Origin: a bacterium
Lineage (GTDB): Bacteria > Cyanobacteriota > Vampirovibrionia > Gastranaerophilales > Gastranaerophilaceae
Assembly: GCA_017626055.1 (NCBI GenBank)
Contig: JAGAJM010000006.1
Location: 310,001-374,000 of the forward strand
Length of the DNA: 64,000 nucleotides
Direction: 5' to 3'
Shown here: piece after piece, positions 42,647 through 51,591 of the stretch
How the letters are laid out: each line of letters begins with the position of its first letter
Numbering within the stretch: position 1 is the first letter of the stretch
Translations under genes and position numbers: made by a program
Notes under the pieces: model-generated
What the model saw: only the letters and a program-made list of their open reading frames with translations
What the model was told of the DNA's origin: nothing
The model's database searches: none

Positions 42647-42804
42647 AGTTGTAAACCTCGTCTTTCAAATTTCTTCATAATTGTAACATATTTTTTTGCG
42701 AATTACAATAATCTATATAAAAAACTTCTAATTTTATTGCAAATTGTATGAAATATTGTTATAATAATATTATAAGTTTTACGAGGATAAAGGAGTTTTG
42801 AATA

Positions 42805-43992
42805 GTGTTATTTCATAATAAAAAAGCAAAAGGATTTACTCTAACGGAAGTTCTTTTAGCAGTTGCAGTTGTTGGGATTATTGCGGCTTTAGTTTTGCCA
42901 TCAACAATATCAAAATTTGATTCATCAATTTTGGAAAATGGTTTTAAACGTCAAGAACAGGCAATTCAAACTGCGATAGATGTTCTACCAATCAAAGAAA
43001 ATGCTACAAATTTCGGTGAAACATCTATGTATTCTGATGGTTCAAAAACTGCAGAAGAATCATCTGGTAAGTTTATAAAACGCTATTTGAGGGTTTCTAA
43101 GTATTTTGGTGATGCTGTTATCAATAAAGATGCGATAAAAAAAGAATGTTTTGCACAAAAATATTATGAATATTCTGGTGGAGAAAAGAAAGAATTAGAT
43201 ATCGATACGATGCTTTTTGGGGCTTGTGCAAAGTTGAAAAATGGTGCAAGTTTATGCTTGGCTCCGCAAATTGGTACTACAAATAATATTCAAGGCGTTA
43301 TGGATTTGAATGGTCCAAAAGGACCAAATATTATTGGTAGAGATATGCGTAGTATAGTATTAAACCAAGTTACTTTTTCTAATTATTCGACAAAGGTTTC
43401 TGATGATGTATCAACAGATGTTTATACGACAGATAATCCTAATTTGAACCCAGATAAACCAGAGCCTTGTGAAGAAGGGAATTATACAACAGCTTGTTGT
43501 AATTATTTCCAATCTATGGGAAGAATTACAAATTCTTCTCATGGTTGTTGTAGCAACCCTGCAGTATCAGCTAGTATCCCTCAGTGCGCAAGTAACATAA
43601 CAATAGATTTGAATTTCTATTCTAGTGGTGATTCAACTGCGTCTTGTGTGTTAACTTCATCTACTTGTAGGCCAACGTTAAAGGGTAGCGGAACAAATGC
43701 TAAATTAAATAATACTGGTTCTCCATTGACAAAATTACCATCAGCTCCACCTCGTGTAGATTTGTATTGTGGGGGTGTTAAAGTTGGGAATATGGTTCCG
43801 GGTCAATTAAAACAAGCTTTAGAAAAAACTTCTGGTACATATGAATTTAAAATTACAAATAAAAATTCTGGTAAATCTTGTCAGCATCAATCTGGCTCGG
43901 GTATAAAGCCAACAAAAAGTTCTATGGTATTTGAAAATGGACAATCAACAATTTACAAAGATGGTGTAAATTGGACAGTGAAATATCACTAA
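42805..43992 (+). CDS. Prepilin-like (type IV/type II) secreted protein
   Basis: A 395-residue protein with a class III signal: KKAKGFTLTEVLLAVAVVGIIAALV, cleavage G10/F11 with Glu at +5. The rest is large and cysteine-rich (about 20 Cys between residues 115 and 380, such as NYTTACCNYF and HGCCSNP), far longer than a normal pilin. It may be a minor or adhesive pilin. A GTG start is used, with AGGAG nine bases upstream and TATAAT further on. It interrupts the surrounding YtxH/DUF948 genes on the other strand. Confidence 0.85.
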   Translation: MLFHNKKAKGFTLTEVLLAVAVVGIIAALVLPSTISKFDSSILENGFKRQEQAIQTAIDVLPIKENATNFGETSMYSDGSKTAEESSGKFIKRYLRVSKYFGDAVINKDAIKKECFAQKYYEYSGGEKKELDIDTMLFGACAKLKNGASLCLAPQIGTTNNIQGVMDLNGPKGPNIIGRDMRSIVLNQVTFSNYSTKVSDDVSTDVYTTDNPNLNPDKPEPCEEGNYTTACCNYFQSMGRITNSSHGCCSNPAVSASIPQCASNITIDLNFYSSGDSTASCVLTSSTCRPTLKGSGTNAKLNNTGSPLTKLPSAPPRVDLYCGGVKVGNMVPGQLKQALEKTSGTYEFKITNKNSGKSCQHQSGSGIKPTKSSMVFENGQSTIYKDGVNWTVKYH

Positions 43993-43996
43993 AAAC

Positions 43997-44029
43997 AAAA
44001 AAGGAAGTTTTTAAAAACTTCCTTTTTTT
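43997..44029. terminator. Terminator after prepilin gene
   Basis: AAAAAAGGAAGTTTTTAAAAACTTCCTTTTTT, a perfect palindrome shared with the convergent gene at 44034. Confidence 0.9.
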
Positions 44030-44033
44030 ACGT

Positions 44034-44387
44034 TTATTTTCTAAGAATTTTTTTAACTTTAATTACAATTTCTAGTAGAGAAAGAATTTCTCTAAATGGA
44101 AGTTTTAAAACTACTGCTACTGCAGTTGAAAAGATGTTTCGATTCATTAGTGTTCCAAGTTCACCTTGCTTTTCAGCCAGGAACTTCATAAAAGTTTCAA
44201 GAGATACTAATGTTTTTGATAGCATTTCGTGAGCTTTTTCGATGTTTGTTTTGATTAGTGGCTGAATGTCTGTAACTTGCTGATTGACTTCGCAAACAAG
44301 TTTTCTTGCTTTTGTGATTTGTGCAATAATCCAACCTGCAACAATTAGTTCTGCCAAAAATATTATTGTAAAAAATAAATATAACAT
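44034..44387 (-). CDS. Small membrane-anchored coiled-coil protein (DUF948-like)
   Basis: A 117-residue protein with an N-terminal membrane helix (3-22) and a mid coiled coil, then a second amphipathic/hydrophobic stretch (85-105). It resembles the DUF948-like gene at 41937 but is more divergent. Function unknown. It is separated from the other YtxH/DUF948 genes by the prepilin gene on the opposite strand. Confidence 0.65.
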   Translation of the reverse strand: MLYLFFTIIFLAELIVAGWIIAQITKARKLVCEVNQQVTDIQPLIKTNIEKAHEMLSKTLVSLETFMKFLAEKQGELGTLMNRNIFSTAVAVVLKLPFREILSLLEIVIKVKKILRK

Positions 44388-44470
44388 CTTTTCTCTTTTC
44401 TTACTTTGTATTATATTTTACTTGTAATATATTATCATGTTTTTTTGAATACGTCTAGGAGGAGTATTTT

Positions 44471-45802
44471 ATGAAGAGTATTCGTTTTTATTTAACATTA
44501 GTAATTGCCCGTATGATTTATTTAGCAATAAAAATTTTGAACAAATCGTCGGGAACGTCTTTTGTTGGCATGGTTACTCTGAAAATTTGTCCTGGTTTTT
44601 TAGCTTGTTGTAGAGAATATGTGAAACAAGCAATAACAATTACTGGAACAAATGGTAAATCTACGACTTCTGGAATTTTGGCACATATTCTAGATGTTAA
44701 TAGTGCTAGTGTTGTGCATAATTTAAAAGGTGCAAATATGCTAACAGGTGTTGCTAATATGTTTGCATTATGTGGTATTCCATTTAAGAATTTTGATTAT
44801 GCGGTTATTGAATCTGATGAAGCATATTTGAATAAGGTTTATGATGATTTCAAAGCTGATTATTTATTAGTGACAAATTTGTTTAATGATCAAGTTGATA
44901 GATATGCAAATGTTTTTGAAACTGCTGCGTATATTCAAAAAGCTATTGATAAAAATCCTGAAGTTCATTTGTTATTAAATGCAGATGATCCAGTTGTAAG
45001 TAATTTTGGAAAAGATAAGCAAGCGCTATATTTTGGTTTTGAAGATGTCCAATATTGTTCAGAAGATTATCAATCTGATAATAAGGATTTGGGTGAATAT
45101 AAATGCGTTTGTGGTAATGTTTTAAGTTATCAAAAACAATTTTTAGCTCAAGAAGGTCACTATTCTTGTGAATCTTGTGGGTATAAACGTCCAGAACTAG
45201 ATTTTAAAGGATACGCAAAAGTTTATGCTGATTATTCTGAAATTAAAGTTGTTTATCAAGGTAAAGAATATGATTTCAGTGTAAATTTAATTGGATTATA
45301 TAATGCTTATAATGCTCTGGCTGCGGTTTCTCACGCAATATTGCTTGGGGTTGATTATGCAGTGATCGTTGATGCGTTGGCATCTTATAAGACAGCATTT
45401 GGTCGTTCTGAAAAAACTGTTATAAATGGGCACGAGGCGCTAATTCAGCTTATTAAAAACCCAGCTGGTGCAGGGGAAGTGTTGAAAACAGTTGATTTGA
45501 ATTCTAATATTTTAATTGGTATAAATAATAATATAGCTGATGGAACTGATATTTCTTGGTTATGGGATACAGATTTTTCAAGGTTAAAAGATGCAAAAGG
45601 ATTACTTGTAACATCTGGTATTAAGGCTAAGGATATGGCTAAACGTCTTGTTGATGCTGGAATTTCAGAAGATAAAATTATTATTGAAGAAGATGTTGAA
45701 AAAGCGGTAGAATTAGTTGCAAATCCAAATAATAAGGAGGCTAAAGTTACTATTTTACCATCATATACAGTTTTAATGAAATTAAGTAGAATGAAATTTT
45801 AG
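44471..45802 (+). CDS. murT: Lipid II isoglutaminyl synthase MurT subunit
   Basis: Mur-ligase-like enzyme that activates the second-position Glu of lipid II for amidation. The 443 residues contain GTNGKST at 59-65, a zinc ribbon (C212, C214, C233, C236), the SDEAYL and LFNDQVDRY Mur-ligase core, and the C-terminal DUF1727 domain with the catalytic DGTDISW near 357-363. The glutaminase partner gatD normally follows but is absent: pdxJ comes 12 bases later. AGGAGGA precedes the ATG. It may use a distant gatD or ammonia. Confidence 0.93.
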   Translation: MKSIRFYLTLVIARMIYLAIKILNKSSGTSFVGMVTLKICPGFLACCREYVKQAITITGTNGKSTTSGILAHILDVNSASVVHNLKGANMLTGVANMFALCGIPFKNFDYAVIESDEAYLNKVYDDFKADYLLVTNLFNDQVDRYANVFETAAYIQKAIDKNPEVHLLLNADDPVVSNFGKDKQALYFGFEDVQYCSEDYQSDNKDLGEYKCVCGNVLSYQKQFLAQEGHYSCESCGYKRPELDFKGYAKVYADYSEIKVVYQGKEYDFSVNLIGLYNAYNALAAVSHAILLGVDYAVIVDALASYKTAFGRSEKTVINGHEALIQLIKNPAGAGEVLKTVDLNSNILIGINNNIADGTDISWLWDTDFSRLKDAKGLLVTSGIKAKDMAKRLVDAGISEDKIIIEEDVEKAVELVANPNNKEAKVTILPSYTVLMKLSRMKF

Positions 45803-45814
45803 AAAGGATATAAA

Positions 45815-46525
45815 ATGCTTTTAGGTGTAAACATTGATCACGTTGCTACTTTGCGAAATGCTAGAGGTGGATTTGAACCAGATCCAATTCAAGCAGCGCA
45901 TACTTGCGAAGAAAATGGAGCAACTTCTATCACCGCTCACTTACGTGAGGATAGACGTCATATTAAAGATCAAGATGTTCGAACATTAAAGAAAGTTTTG
46001 AAGGTTAACTTAAATCTGGAAATGGCAGTAACTGATGAGATGCAAGCTATTGCTTTAGAAGTGTTGCCTCATTCTGTTTGTCTTGTTCCTGAAAAAAGAC
46101 AAGAAGTAACAACCGAAGGTGGTTTGGATGTTGCTGCTCAATTAGAAAGGGTTACAAAATTTGTTAAACCTTTAGTTGATGCAGGTATTCAAGTTAGTTT
46201 GTTTATTGATCCTGATTTAGACCAAATTAAAGCGGCTGCAAAAACGGGTGCGCAATTTATCGAAATGCATACAGGTCAATATTCTTTAGCTTTTGGTACT
46301 GAGCAGGAAAAATTTGAATTTGAAAAACTTAAAAACTCAGCTAGTTTAGCTCAAGAGCTTGGTTTGAAGGTTAATGCTGGGCATGGTTTGAACTATGAAA
46401 ACGTATCTAGGATGCACGAAATAGATGGCTTGTATGAATTAAATATTGGTCATAGTATAATTTCAAAAGCGGTATTTACAGGTCTTGCTCAAGCAGTTAG
46501 AGATATGGCTGACCTATCAAAATAA
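45815..46525 (+). CDS. pdxJ: Pyridoxine 5'-phosphate synthase
   Basis: Condenses 1-deoxyxylulose 5-phosphate with aminoacetone phosphate (3-amino-1-hydroxyacetone phosphate) to PNP. The 236 residues are a single TIM barrel with LGVNIDHVATLRNARGG, HLREDRRHIKD, VPEKRQEVTTEGG and NAGHGLNYENV. Length and motifs are normal. In operon with murT and the zinc-ribbon gene, an unusual association. Confidence 0.97.
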   Translation: MLLGVNIDHVATLRNARGGFEPDPIQAAHTCEENGATSITAHLREDRRHIKDQDVRTLKKVLKVNLNLEMAVTDEMQAIALEVLPHSVCLVPEKRQEVTTEGGLDVAAQLERVTKFVKPLVDAGIQVSLFIDPDLDQIKAAAKTGAQFIEMHTGQYSLAFGTEQEKFEFEKLKNSASLAQELGLKVNAGHGLNYENVSRMHEIDGLYELNIGHSIISKAVFTGLAQAVRDMADLSK

Positions 46526-46535
46526 GGATATAATT

Positions 46536-46862
46536 ATGGGAAAATCAAAAGAAGAAATAATTGAAGAAATGCAACAAGTTGTAGCTCAAATGGTTATTGA
46601 TGATTTAGAAGATAATCCAGATTGTGCTAATGAATATTTTGATTGCGATTGTTGTGGTAAAAATAGTTGTATGGCGGGCTCAATTGGTTATGGGAATTAC
46701 AGATTGTGTAATGACTGTGTTCTTTTAGCTGAAACAGGATTTGCATTGGGTAAATTTACCGATATTCAAAGTTTGATTGATGCAATGGAAGATTCTAGAC
46801 TTGAAGAAGTTTGTAAGTTTATAAAAGATGAAGAAGCTCGTAAAAAGAGTTTAGAAAATTAA
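46536..46862 (+). CDS. Small zinc-ribbon-like protein
   Basis: A 108-residue protein with DCDCCGKNSCMAGSIGYGNYRLCNDC, two CxxC-type pairs likely holding zinc, on a helical scaffold. The start at 46536 has AAGGA seven bases upstream; a longer frame from inside pdxJ is less likely. Unknown role, possibly nucleic-acid binding. Follows pdxJ by 10 bases and is followed by a terminator. Confidence 0.75.
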   Translation: MGKSKEEIIEEMQQVVAQMVIDDLEDNPDCANEYFDCDCCGKNSCMAGSIGYGNYRLCNDCVLLAETGFALGKFTDIQSLIDAMEDSRLEEVCKFIKDEEARKKSLEN

Positions 46863-46903
46863 GACAGTCTTGTTGGTTGCGTTTAACTCAATAAATTAAA
46901 TAC

Positions 46904-46934
46904 AAAAAAGACCACTTATTAAGTGGTCTTTTTT
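46904..46934. terminator. Terminator after the zinc-ribbon gene
   Basis: AAAAAAGACCACTT, ATT loop, AAGTGGTCTTTTTT, perfect and bidirectional. Confidence 0.9.
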
Positions 46935-46957
46935 TATATATATTGTCTAATTTATAA

Positions 46958-47344
46958 TTAGCTTAATGCCATTAGTGCTTTTACTGAACGAGCGTTTTCT
47001 TTTACTTCTTCATCAAAACTTTCTGAAGAAATAGTGTTTTCAAGAACTTTCATTGCTTCTTCTTTATTTTCAAGAGAAAGAAGTTCGTTGATTGTACTCA
47101 TAGCAACAACAGTTGACATATCGTTGATACCTTTACCTCTGTTAGAGATAACAACTGCTAATGAGTCGTGTTCATTTCTTTTTACTAATGCGCGTGATGT
47201 TAATTCTCTTACATCATCGATTGAAGAATTTGTACCAATTTCTTCTAAAACAGCAATTGAATCTGGGCTAGGATTGATTGTTAATGATTCAATAATATTA
47301 CTTACTTTCGAAAAGTTTTTGTTGTTTCTCATATTGTTATCCAT
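46958..47344 (-). CDS. Hypothetical helical (HEAT-like) protein
   Basis: A 128-residue soluble protein with regular 30-residue helical units (SIAVLEEIGTNSSIDDVREL, NELLSLENKEEAMKVLENT). It may be a two-repeat HEAT-like scaffold. No cysteine or catalytic motif. It is 14 bases downstream of the FTG protein at 47359 and probably in its operon. GGGAGG precedes the ATG. Confidence 0.65.
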   Translation of the reverse strand: MDNNMRNNKNFSKVSNIIESLTINPSPDSIAVLEEIGTNSSIDDVRELTSRALVKRNEHDSLAVVISNRGKGINDMSTVVAMSTINELLSLENKEEAMKVLENTISSESFDEEVKENARSVKALMALS

Positions 47345-47358
47345 TTAACTTATCCTCC

Positions 47359-47898
47359 CTATGCTGCAACCACAGCCATATCAGCTTCTAAAGCTGAAAG
47401 AGCTTCTACTAACATTGGTTTAACCTCTGAATGAGGGTCCATTTTTGATAATTTTGAGATTTCTCTTTCTCTACCATTAATAAAGAATGATGTAATATCT
47501 CTTTTTAAAATTTCTTTTGTTCCGTCTAGTGAAATTTCTGTGTTACCAATTTCTTGTAATTTATTCCAACCATGTTTGCAAGTATTTACGATACTATCTT
47601 TCATTCTAGTACCAAATGCCATGATTGATTCGATACCTTCGTAGAATTTGTTACCAAAATCTCCTAATGATCCTACGAATGTTGAATATATTCTTTTTGA
47701 ACTTGCAGTTAAGTTTCCAGTGAAACTTACTTTGCTAGCTTCTTTTGCTTTGCTTGATTCAAAAACATCTTCTGTTAAGATATTTTTTTGGAAATTAGAA
47801 GCTGCAAAAGGGTTACTTGTTCTTGTAGTTTGCGCTTCGCTCTTGCTAGTATTGAAGATACGATGGCTTAACTGATTGATTCTTTCAATTGCTGTCAT
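47359..47898 (-). CDS. Hypothetical protein with FTG motif
   Basis: A 179-residue protein: a Ser/Thr/Asn-rich start (17-55) then KVSFTGNL at 56-63, followed by helical and basic segments. No signal peptide. First gene of a two-gene minus-strand unit, divergent from mazG. Family unknown; shares the F-T-G motif with four or more unrelated proteins of the window. Confidence 0.7.
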   Translation of the reverse strand: MTAIERINQLSHRIFNTSKSEAQTTRTSNPFAASNFQKNILTEDVFESSKAKEASKVSFTGNLTASSKRIYSTFVGSLGDFGNKFYEGIESIMAFGTRMKDSIVNTCKHGWNKLQEIGNTEISLDGTKEILKRDITSFFINGREREISKLSKMDPHSEVKPMLVEALSALEADMAVVAA

Positions 47899-47985
47899 AT
47901 AAATTAAACCTCTTTCTATAATTATCCACGTATTAAGTCTATCATAGTGTCTAAATTTTAAATCAACCTTTTGTATGATTTGTGT

Positions 47986-47991
47986 TAAAAT
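47986..47991 (+). promoter_or_regulatory. mazG -10, leaderless arrangement
   Basis: TAAAAT, then six bases, then the ATG at 47998. No -35 or Shine-Dalgarno visible. Confidence 0.4.
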
Positions 47992-47997
47992 ATAACT

Positions 47998-48771
47998 ATG
48001 AATTACAAAAATTTGGAAGAATTAATAGCTGTTATTGCAAAATTACGCTCACCAGAGGGTTGTCCTTGGGATAAAGAGCAAACTCATGCTTCTCTACGTC
48101 CTAATATGATTGAGGAGGCGTATGAAGCGGTTGATGCTATTGATGATAACGATATGAAACACTTGAGAGAAGAATTAGGGGATGTCCTTTTACAAGTTCT
48201 ATTACATTCTCAAATTGCTTCTGAAAACGGCGATTTTACAATAGAAGATGTTGCTAAAGAATTAAAAGATAAACTTATACATCGTCATCCGCATGTGTTT
48301 GGAGATGCAAAAATTGATTCGCCAGATGGTGTTGTTGATGCTTGGGAAAAACTTAAAGCTGAAGAAAAAGCTCATAGAAAGTCTGCTATGGATGGAATTT
48401 CAAGAGCTCAAGCAGCTTTAATTTCTGCTCAAAAAATTTCTAAAAAAGCTGTTAAAGTTGGATTTGAGTGGCCTAATGAAGAATCTTTATATGAGTGTAT
48501 AATGTCAGAATTTAGGGAGTTTAAAGAGGCAACTCAAGAGGCTGACAGAGAACATATGGAAGAAGAGTTTGGTGATATTTTATTTGCGACAGTAAATTTG
48601 GCTCGCTGGAATAAAATTGATGCTGAACAGGCTTTGTTAAAAGCTAATAAAAAGTTTGAAAAACGTTTCCGCAAAATGGAAGAACTAGCAACAAAACCAT
48701 TAACAGAATATTCCTTTGAAGAATATGATGCGTTGTGGAAACATGCAAAAAAGGCGTTAGTCGAAGAATAG
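47998..48771 (+). CDS. mazG: Nucleoside triphosphate pyrophosphohydrolase MazG
   Basis: House-cleaning enzyme that hydrolyses non-canonical or stress-associated NTPs to NMPs. The 257 residues comprise two MazG domains: the first with LRSPEGCPWDKEQTH, EEAYEAVDAI and REELGDVLLQ; the second with MSEFREFKEA and MEEEFGDILFA. Both Glu/Asp ligand sets are intact. It has no ribosome site and appears leaderless. It is followed after seven bases by folE2. Confidence 0.96.
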   Translation: MNYKNLEELIAVIAKLRSPEGCPWDKEQTHASLRPNMIEEAYEAVDAIDDNDMKHLREELGDVLLQVLLHSQIASENGDFTIEDVAKELKDKLIHRHPHVFGDAKIDSPDGVVDAWEKLKAEEKAHRKSAMDGISRAQAALISAQKISKKAVKVGFEWPNEESLYECIMSEFREFKEATQEADREHMEEEFGDILFATVNLARWNKIDAEQALLKANKKFEKRFRKMEELATKPLTEYSFEEYDALWKHAKKALVEE

Positions 48772-48778
48772 GTGCAAA

Positions 48779-49558
48779 ATGAAAGACGTACAAAATTCAC
48801 AAGATAATAGAAATGTTGATATTCAAAAAGTTGGTATAAAACATGTTGAATTGCCTCTTGTTGTTCAACGAAAAAATAAATCAGATAAAGTTGTTTATGC
48901 CAAAGCTAGAGTGTGTGTATCTTTACCAAGAGATTATAAAGGTACTCATATGAGTCGTTTTGTTGAAGTTTTGAACGAATGGCGTAGTAAAAAACTTTTG
49001 GGGGTTGATATTCGTGGATGTCTTGAAGAAGTAGTAAAAAGACTTGATGCACAAAGTGGTGAATTAGAATTCGATTTTAAATATTTTGTTGATAAGCAAG
49101 CTCCAGTTTCTAATTTGTCAGCTCCAATGTGTTATGATTGTTCTTTTGAGGGCAGAATTGACAATGGTCAGTATAAATTTGTTCTAGGCGTGAAAGTTCC
49201 TGTAACAACACTTTGTCCTTGTTCAAAAGAAATCTCAGAATATGGTGCTCATAACCAAAGAGCAATTATTAGTGTAAAAGTTTCTTATGATGAAACTGAA
49301 CATATATGGTTGGAAGATTTAATCGAACTTATTGAATCTTGTGCATCTTGCCCTGTTCACCCATTATTAAAACGTCAAGATGAAAAATACGTAACTGAAA
49401 AGGCTTGGGAAAACCCTAAGTTTGTAGAAGATGTGTTGCGTGATACGGTCGTGAAATTACGTGAGAATTCTACAATCAAAGAATTTGAAGTTGATTGCGA
49501 AGCGTTTGAAAGTATCCATAATCATTCTGCTTGGGCTTATCAATCTGAAGTAAAATAA
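48779..49558 (+). CDS. folE2: GTP cyclohydrolase IB (FolE2)
   Basis: Metal-dependent first enzyme of folate and queuosine synthesis, converting GTP to dihydroneopterin triphosphate. The 259 residues show PVTTLCPCSKEIS with the active-site cysteine, GAHNQRA and the ESCASCPVHPLLKRQDEKYV segment. Length is normal. AGGTG precedes the ATG. In an operon with mazG; both fit nucleotide metabolism and queC/DUF366 sit upstream at 25.9 kb. Confidence 0.95.
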   Translation: MKDVQNSQDNRNVDIQKVGIKHVELPLVVQRKNKSDKVVYAKARVCVSLPRDYKGTHMSRFVEVLNEWRSKKLLGVDIRGCLEEVVKRLDAQSGELEFDFKYFVDKQAPVSNLSAPMCYDCSFEGRIDNGQYKFVLGVKVPVTTLCPCSKEISEYGAHNQRAIISVKVSYDETEHIWLEDLIELIESCASCPVHPLLKRQDEKYVTEKAWENPKFVEDVLRDTVVKLRENSTIKEFEVDCEAFESIHNHSAWAYQSEVK

Positions 49559-49563
49559 TTATC

Positions 49564-50940
49564 CTATATGATGCCTTCCATCATGTCATTCAGTGCAAGT
49601 TTTGCAACTCTTGTTGGTGCGGAAATTGAGGTACCTGTGATTTCTTGCAGTGCAACTGCGTATTTCCCGTCTTTTTGTATTAATTGATAACTAAAATCGA
49701 GTAATTTTTTCTTTCTTTGCATATTGATATGTATAGCTTGATTGAGCTTTTGAGTTTTAGCTGTTAATTCAGTAAAGGATAATCTTTTGGTGTATAAATC
49801 CATTTTTTCTCGTTCAAGTTCTTTTATTCTGGCTTCGATTTTTGCTTGTAATGCTTTTACTTTATCGACAGGTTTTCCGATAAGAGGATTTTGAGATAGC
49901 TCTTTTAATCTATTACTTGAGTATGGTATATCTGTTCCTGGTAGTCCTGTAATATTTATGCCATATTCAGTTAGAGTTGGTGTAACTTCTCCAACTTCAT
50001 AGTGCTGAGTTAATTCAGAATTCCTTGAAGCAGAAAACTCAGAAACTTTACCTGTTTTTGAACTAAGAGATCCAACTCCTTCAACGTGTGCGTGCGAAGC
50101 TAGATTAGTACTTCCGATATTTGCAATGTCTGCAAATTCTTCAGGTTTGGCGTTTCCTCCTGATAAAATAACTCTTACTCCTTTATCAGATAAATCTTGA
50201 TAGTCAAATAACTCTGGTGAAAATTTTCTATATCTATCAGGTAACATAAGTGGTGTTTTTCGAGTTATATCACTGCTGAGAGTTGAAAATGAACCAGAGA
50301 GATAATCGACGTGATTACCTTTGTTTATGTAATCTATAACTTCACGTAATTCAGTATTAGTGTATAAATTATTATAGTTTATTTTGAATGGGACATATCT
50401 TGCAAAAGGGTTATGTCGTCTTGCAAATGTCATTACAACATCTCCATGACTTAATCCAAAGCAACCTTTATTAAAATCTTCAAAAAAGTCAGGAATTGCA
50501 ATAACTTTTGGTGTCAATTCTGCTTCTTTTACAAACACTCCGTCAGCATCCAAAATTCTTACTATAACTTTGCCATCTTCAGTTTCACCTTGTTTTAAAA
50601 GGTGATAAACTTTGCCATCTTTTGGGTTTGTCCATTCGGCTCTAGCATAGGTGTCTTTAATTCTTGTTGAAGTTAACCTTGCATAATCTTCTGGAGTTGC
50701 TTTTGTGAATGTTCTTTGGATACCAGTTTTTGCTTGTCTAAGTGCAATTCTGTTCATCTTTTGAGCAGTTTGCATTTCAATTGAGCTAAAACGAGGTAAT
50801 TCTACAACTTCTCCTGTTTCTTCGATTATTCCTTTTGGGTTTATTCCGTGAATTTCAGGGTTTGTTTGTAGAATTCTTGCTCGCTTTTGGGCCAATTCTT
50901 GAGCTGCGTTTATAATTTGTTTTATATCTGGTACTTTCAT
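49564..50940 (-). CDS. Divergent subtilisin-like serine protease with coiled-coil insertion
   Basis: A 458-residue protein with the S8 triad visible but spread out: D151 (VIAIPDFFEDF), H165 (GLSHGDVV), oxyanion N263 (VILSGGNAK) and S438 in ITGTSISAPTRVA. A GxxH-like ASRN and the PGTDIPYSS stretch also fit subtilases. A charged coiled coil (about 355-412) is inserted between the PG-loop and the catalytic serine. There is no signal peptide or propeptide mark, so it may be cytosolic or exported by another route. It lies 2 bases downstream of a beta-rich protein gene. Activity is unproven. Confidence 0.75.
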   Translation of the reverse strand: MKVPDIKQIINAAQELAQKRARILQTNPEIHGINPKGIIEETGEVVELPRFSSIEMQTAQKMNRIALRQAKTGIQRTFTKATPEDYARLTSTRIKDTYARAEWTNPKDGKVYHLLKQGETEDGKVIVRILDADGVFVKEAELTPKVIAIPDFFEDFNKGCFGLSHGDVVMTFARRHNPFARYVPFKINYNNLYTNTELREVIDYINKGNHVDYLSGSFSTLSSDITRKTPLMLPDRYRKFSPELFDYQDLSDKGVRVILSGGNAKPEEFADIANIGSTNLASHAHVEGVGSLSSKTGKVSEFSASRNSELTQHYEVGEVTPTLTEYGINITGLPGTDIPYSSNRLKELSQNPLIGKPVDKVKALQAKIEARIKELEREKMDLYTKRLSFTELTAKTQKLNQAIHINMQRKKKLLDFSYQLIQKDGKYAVALQEITGTSISAPTRVAKLALNDMMEGII

Positions 50941-50942
50941 TT

Positions 50943-51464
50943 CTAGTTCCCGATAGGAATTGATACTCCAGCGTTTACGCCGATTGTGTTTTTATTTACG
51001 TGAGTAAGGTCATATAGTTGACCTTCGACAAAAACGCTAGCTTTACCAACTTTTGTTGAAACTCCAGTGTAGTTGCCGAATGAAGTTTTTGGGTTACCTG
51101 TTTTATAGTTTATATTTGTTGCAACATAAGGTGTTGTGTAAATGTTTGTATTTTTTGCAACAGGAACTGTAACTGTCAAAGGCTGAACTCTTAGTTGTAC
51201 AGTTTGTGAATCTTGGTTTAGTTTGTTTCTAACTCTAAAACCACCAGATAAGCAAGTATCACCATAAGGCATTGAGCCTTTAAAATCGATTACGGCACAT
51301 ATTGGCTTGCCATTAAAAGATGTTCCAGCACCAGTGTATAGTCCAAGACTTCCATTTCCAATATTAACACTATTATCAACCCCAACAGTTGTAAAGTTTG
51401 GTCCTGCTATATCTTGATAAGTTGCAGCTGATACTTTTGTATTTATTTTTAAGTCCCCAGGCAT
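50943..51464 (-). CDS. Beta-strand-rich hypothetical protein
   Basis: A 173-residue protein with alternating hydrophobic and polar residues in many short strands (KINTKVSAATYQD, VQLRVQPLTVTVPV, IGVNAGVSIPIG), the look of a beta-barrel or beta-sandwich. No signal peptide, which is odd for an outer-membrane protein. GGAG precedes the ATG. First gene of the unit with the subtilase, two bases away. Unknown family. Confidence 0.65.
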   Translation of the reverse strand: MPGDLKINTKVSAATYQDIAGPNFTTVGVDNSVNIGNGSLGLYTGAGTSFNGKPICAVIDFKGSMPYGDTCLSGGFRVRNKLNQDSQTVQLRVQPLTVTVPVAKNTNIYTTPYVATNINYKTGNPKTSFGNYTGVSTKVGKASVFVEGQLYDLTHVNKNTIGVNAGVSIPIGN

Positions 51465-51528
51465 AAAAACTCCATAGTTATCCCCTATGTATATATAAAG
51501 TAATTTTTGGGGGATTTTTTGCCAATAA

Positions 51529-51565
51529 AAAAGAAAGAAGTTACGTTTTGTAACTTCTTTCTTTT
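51529..51565 (-). terminator. Terminator of the M49-like pair
   Basis: AAAAGAAAGAAGTTAC, five-base loop, GTAACTTCTTTCTTTT: 16-bp perfect stem with a U-rich tail on the minus strand. Confidence 0.9.
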
Positions 51566-51591
51566 GGTTATTTATTCTTAGGTATTTTGTC

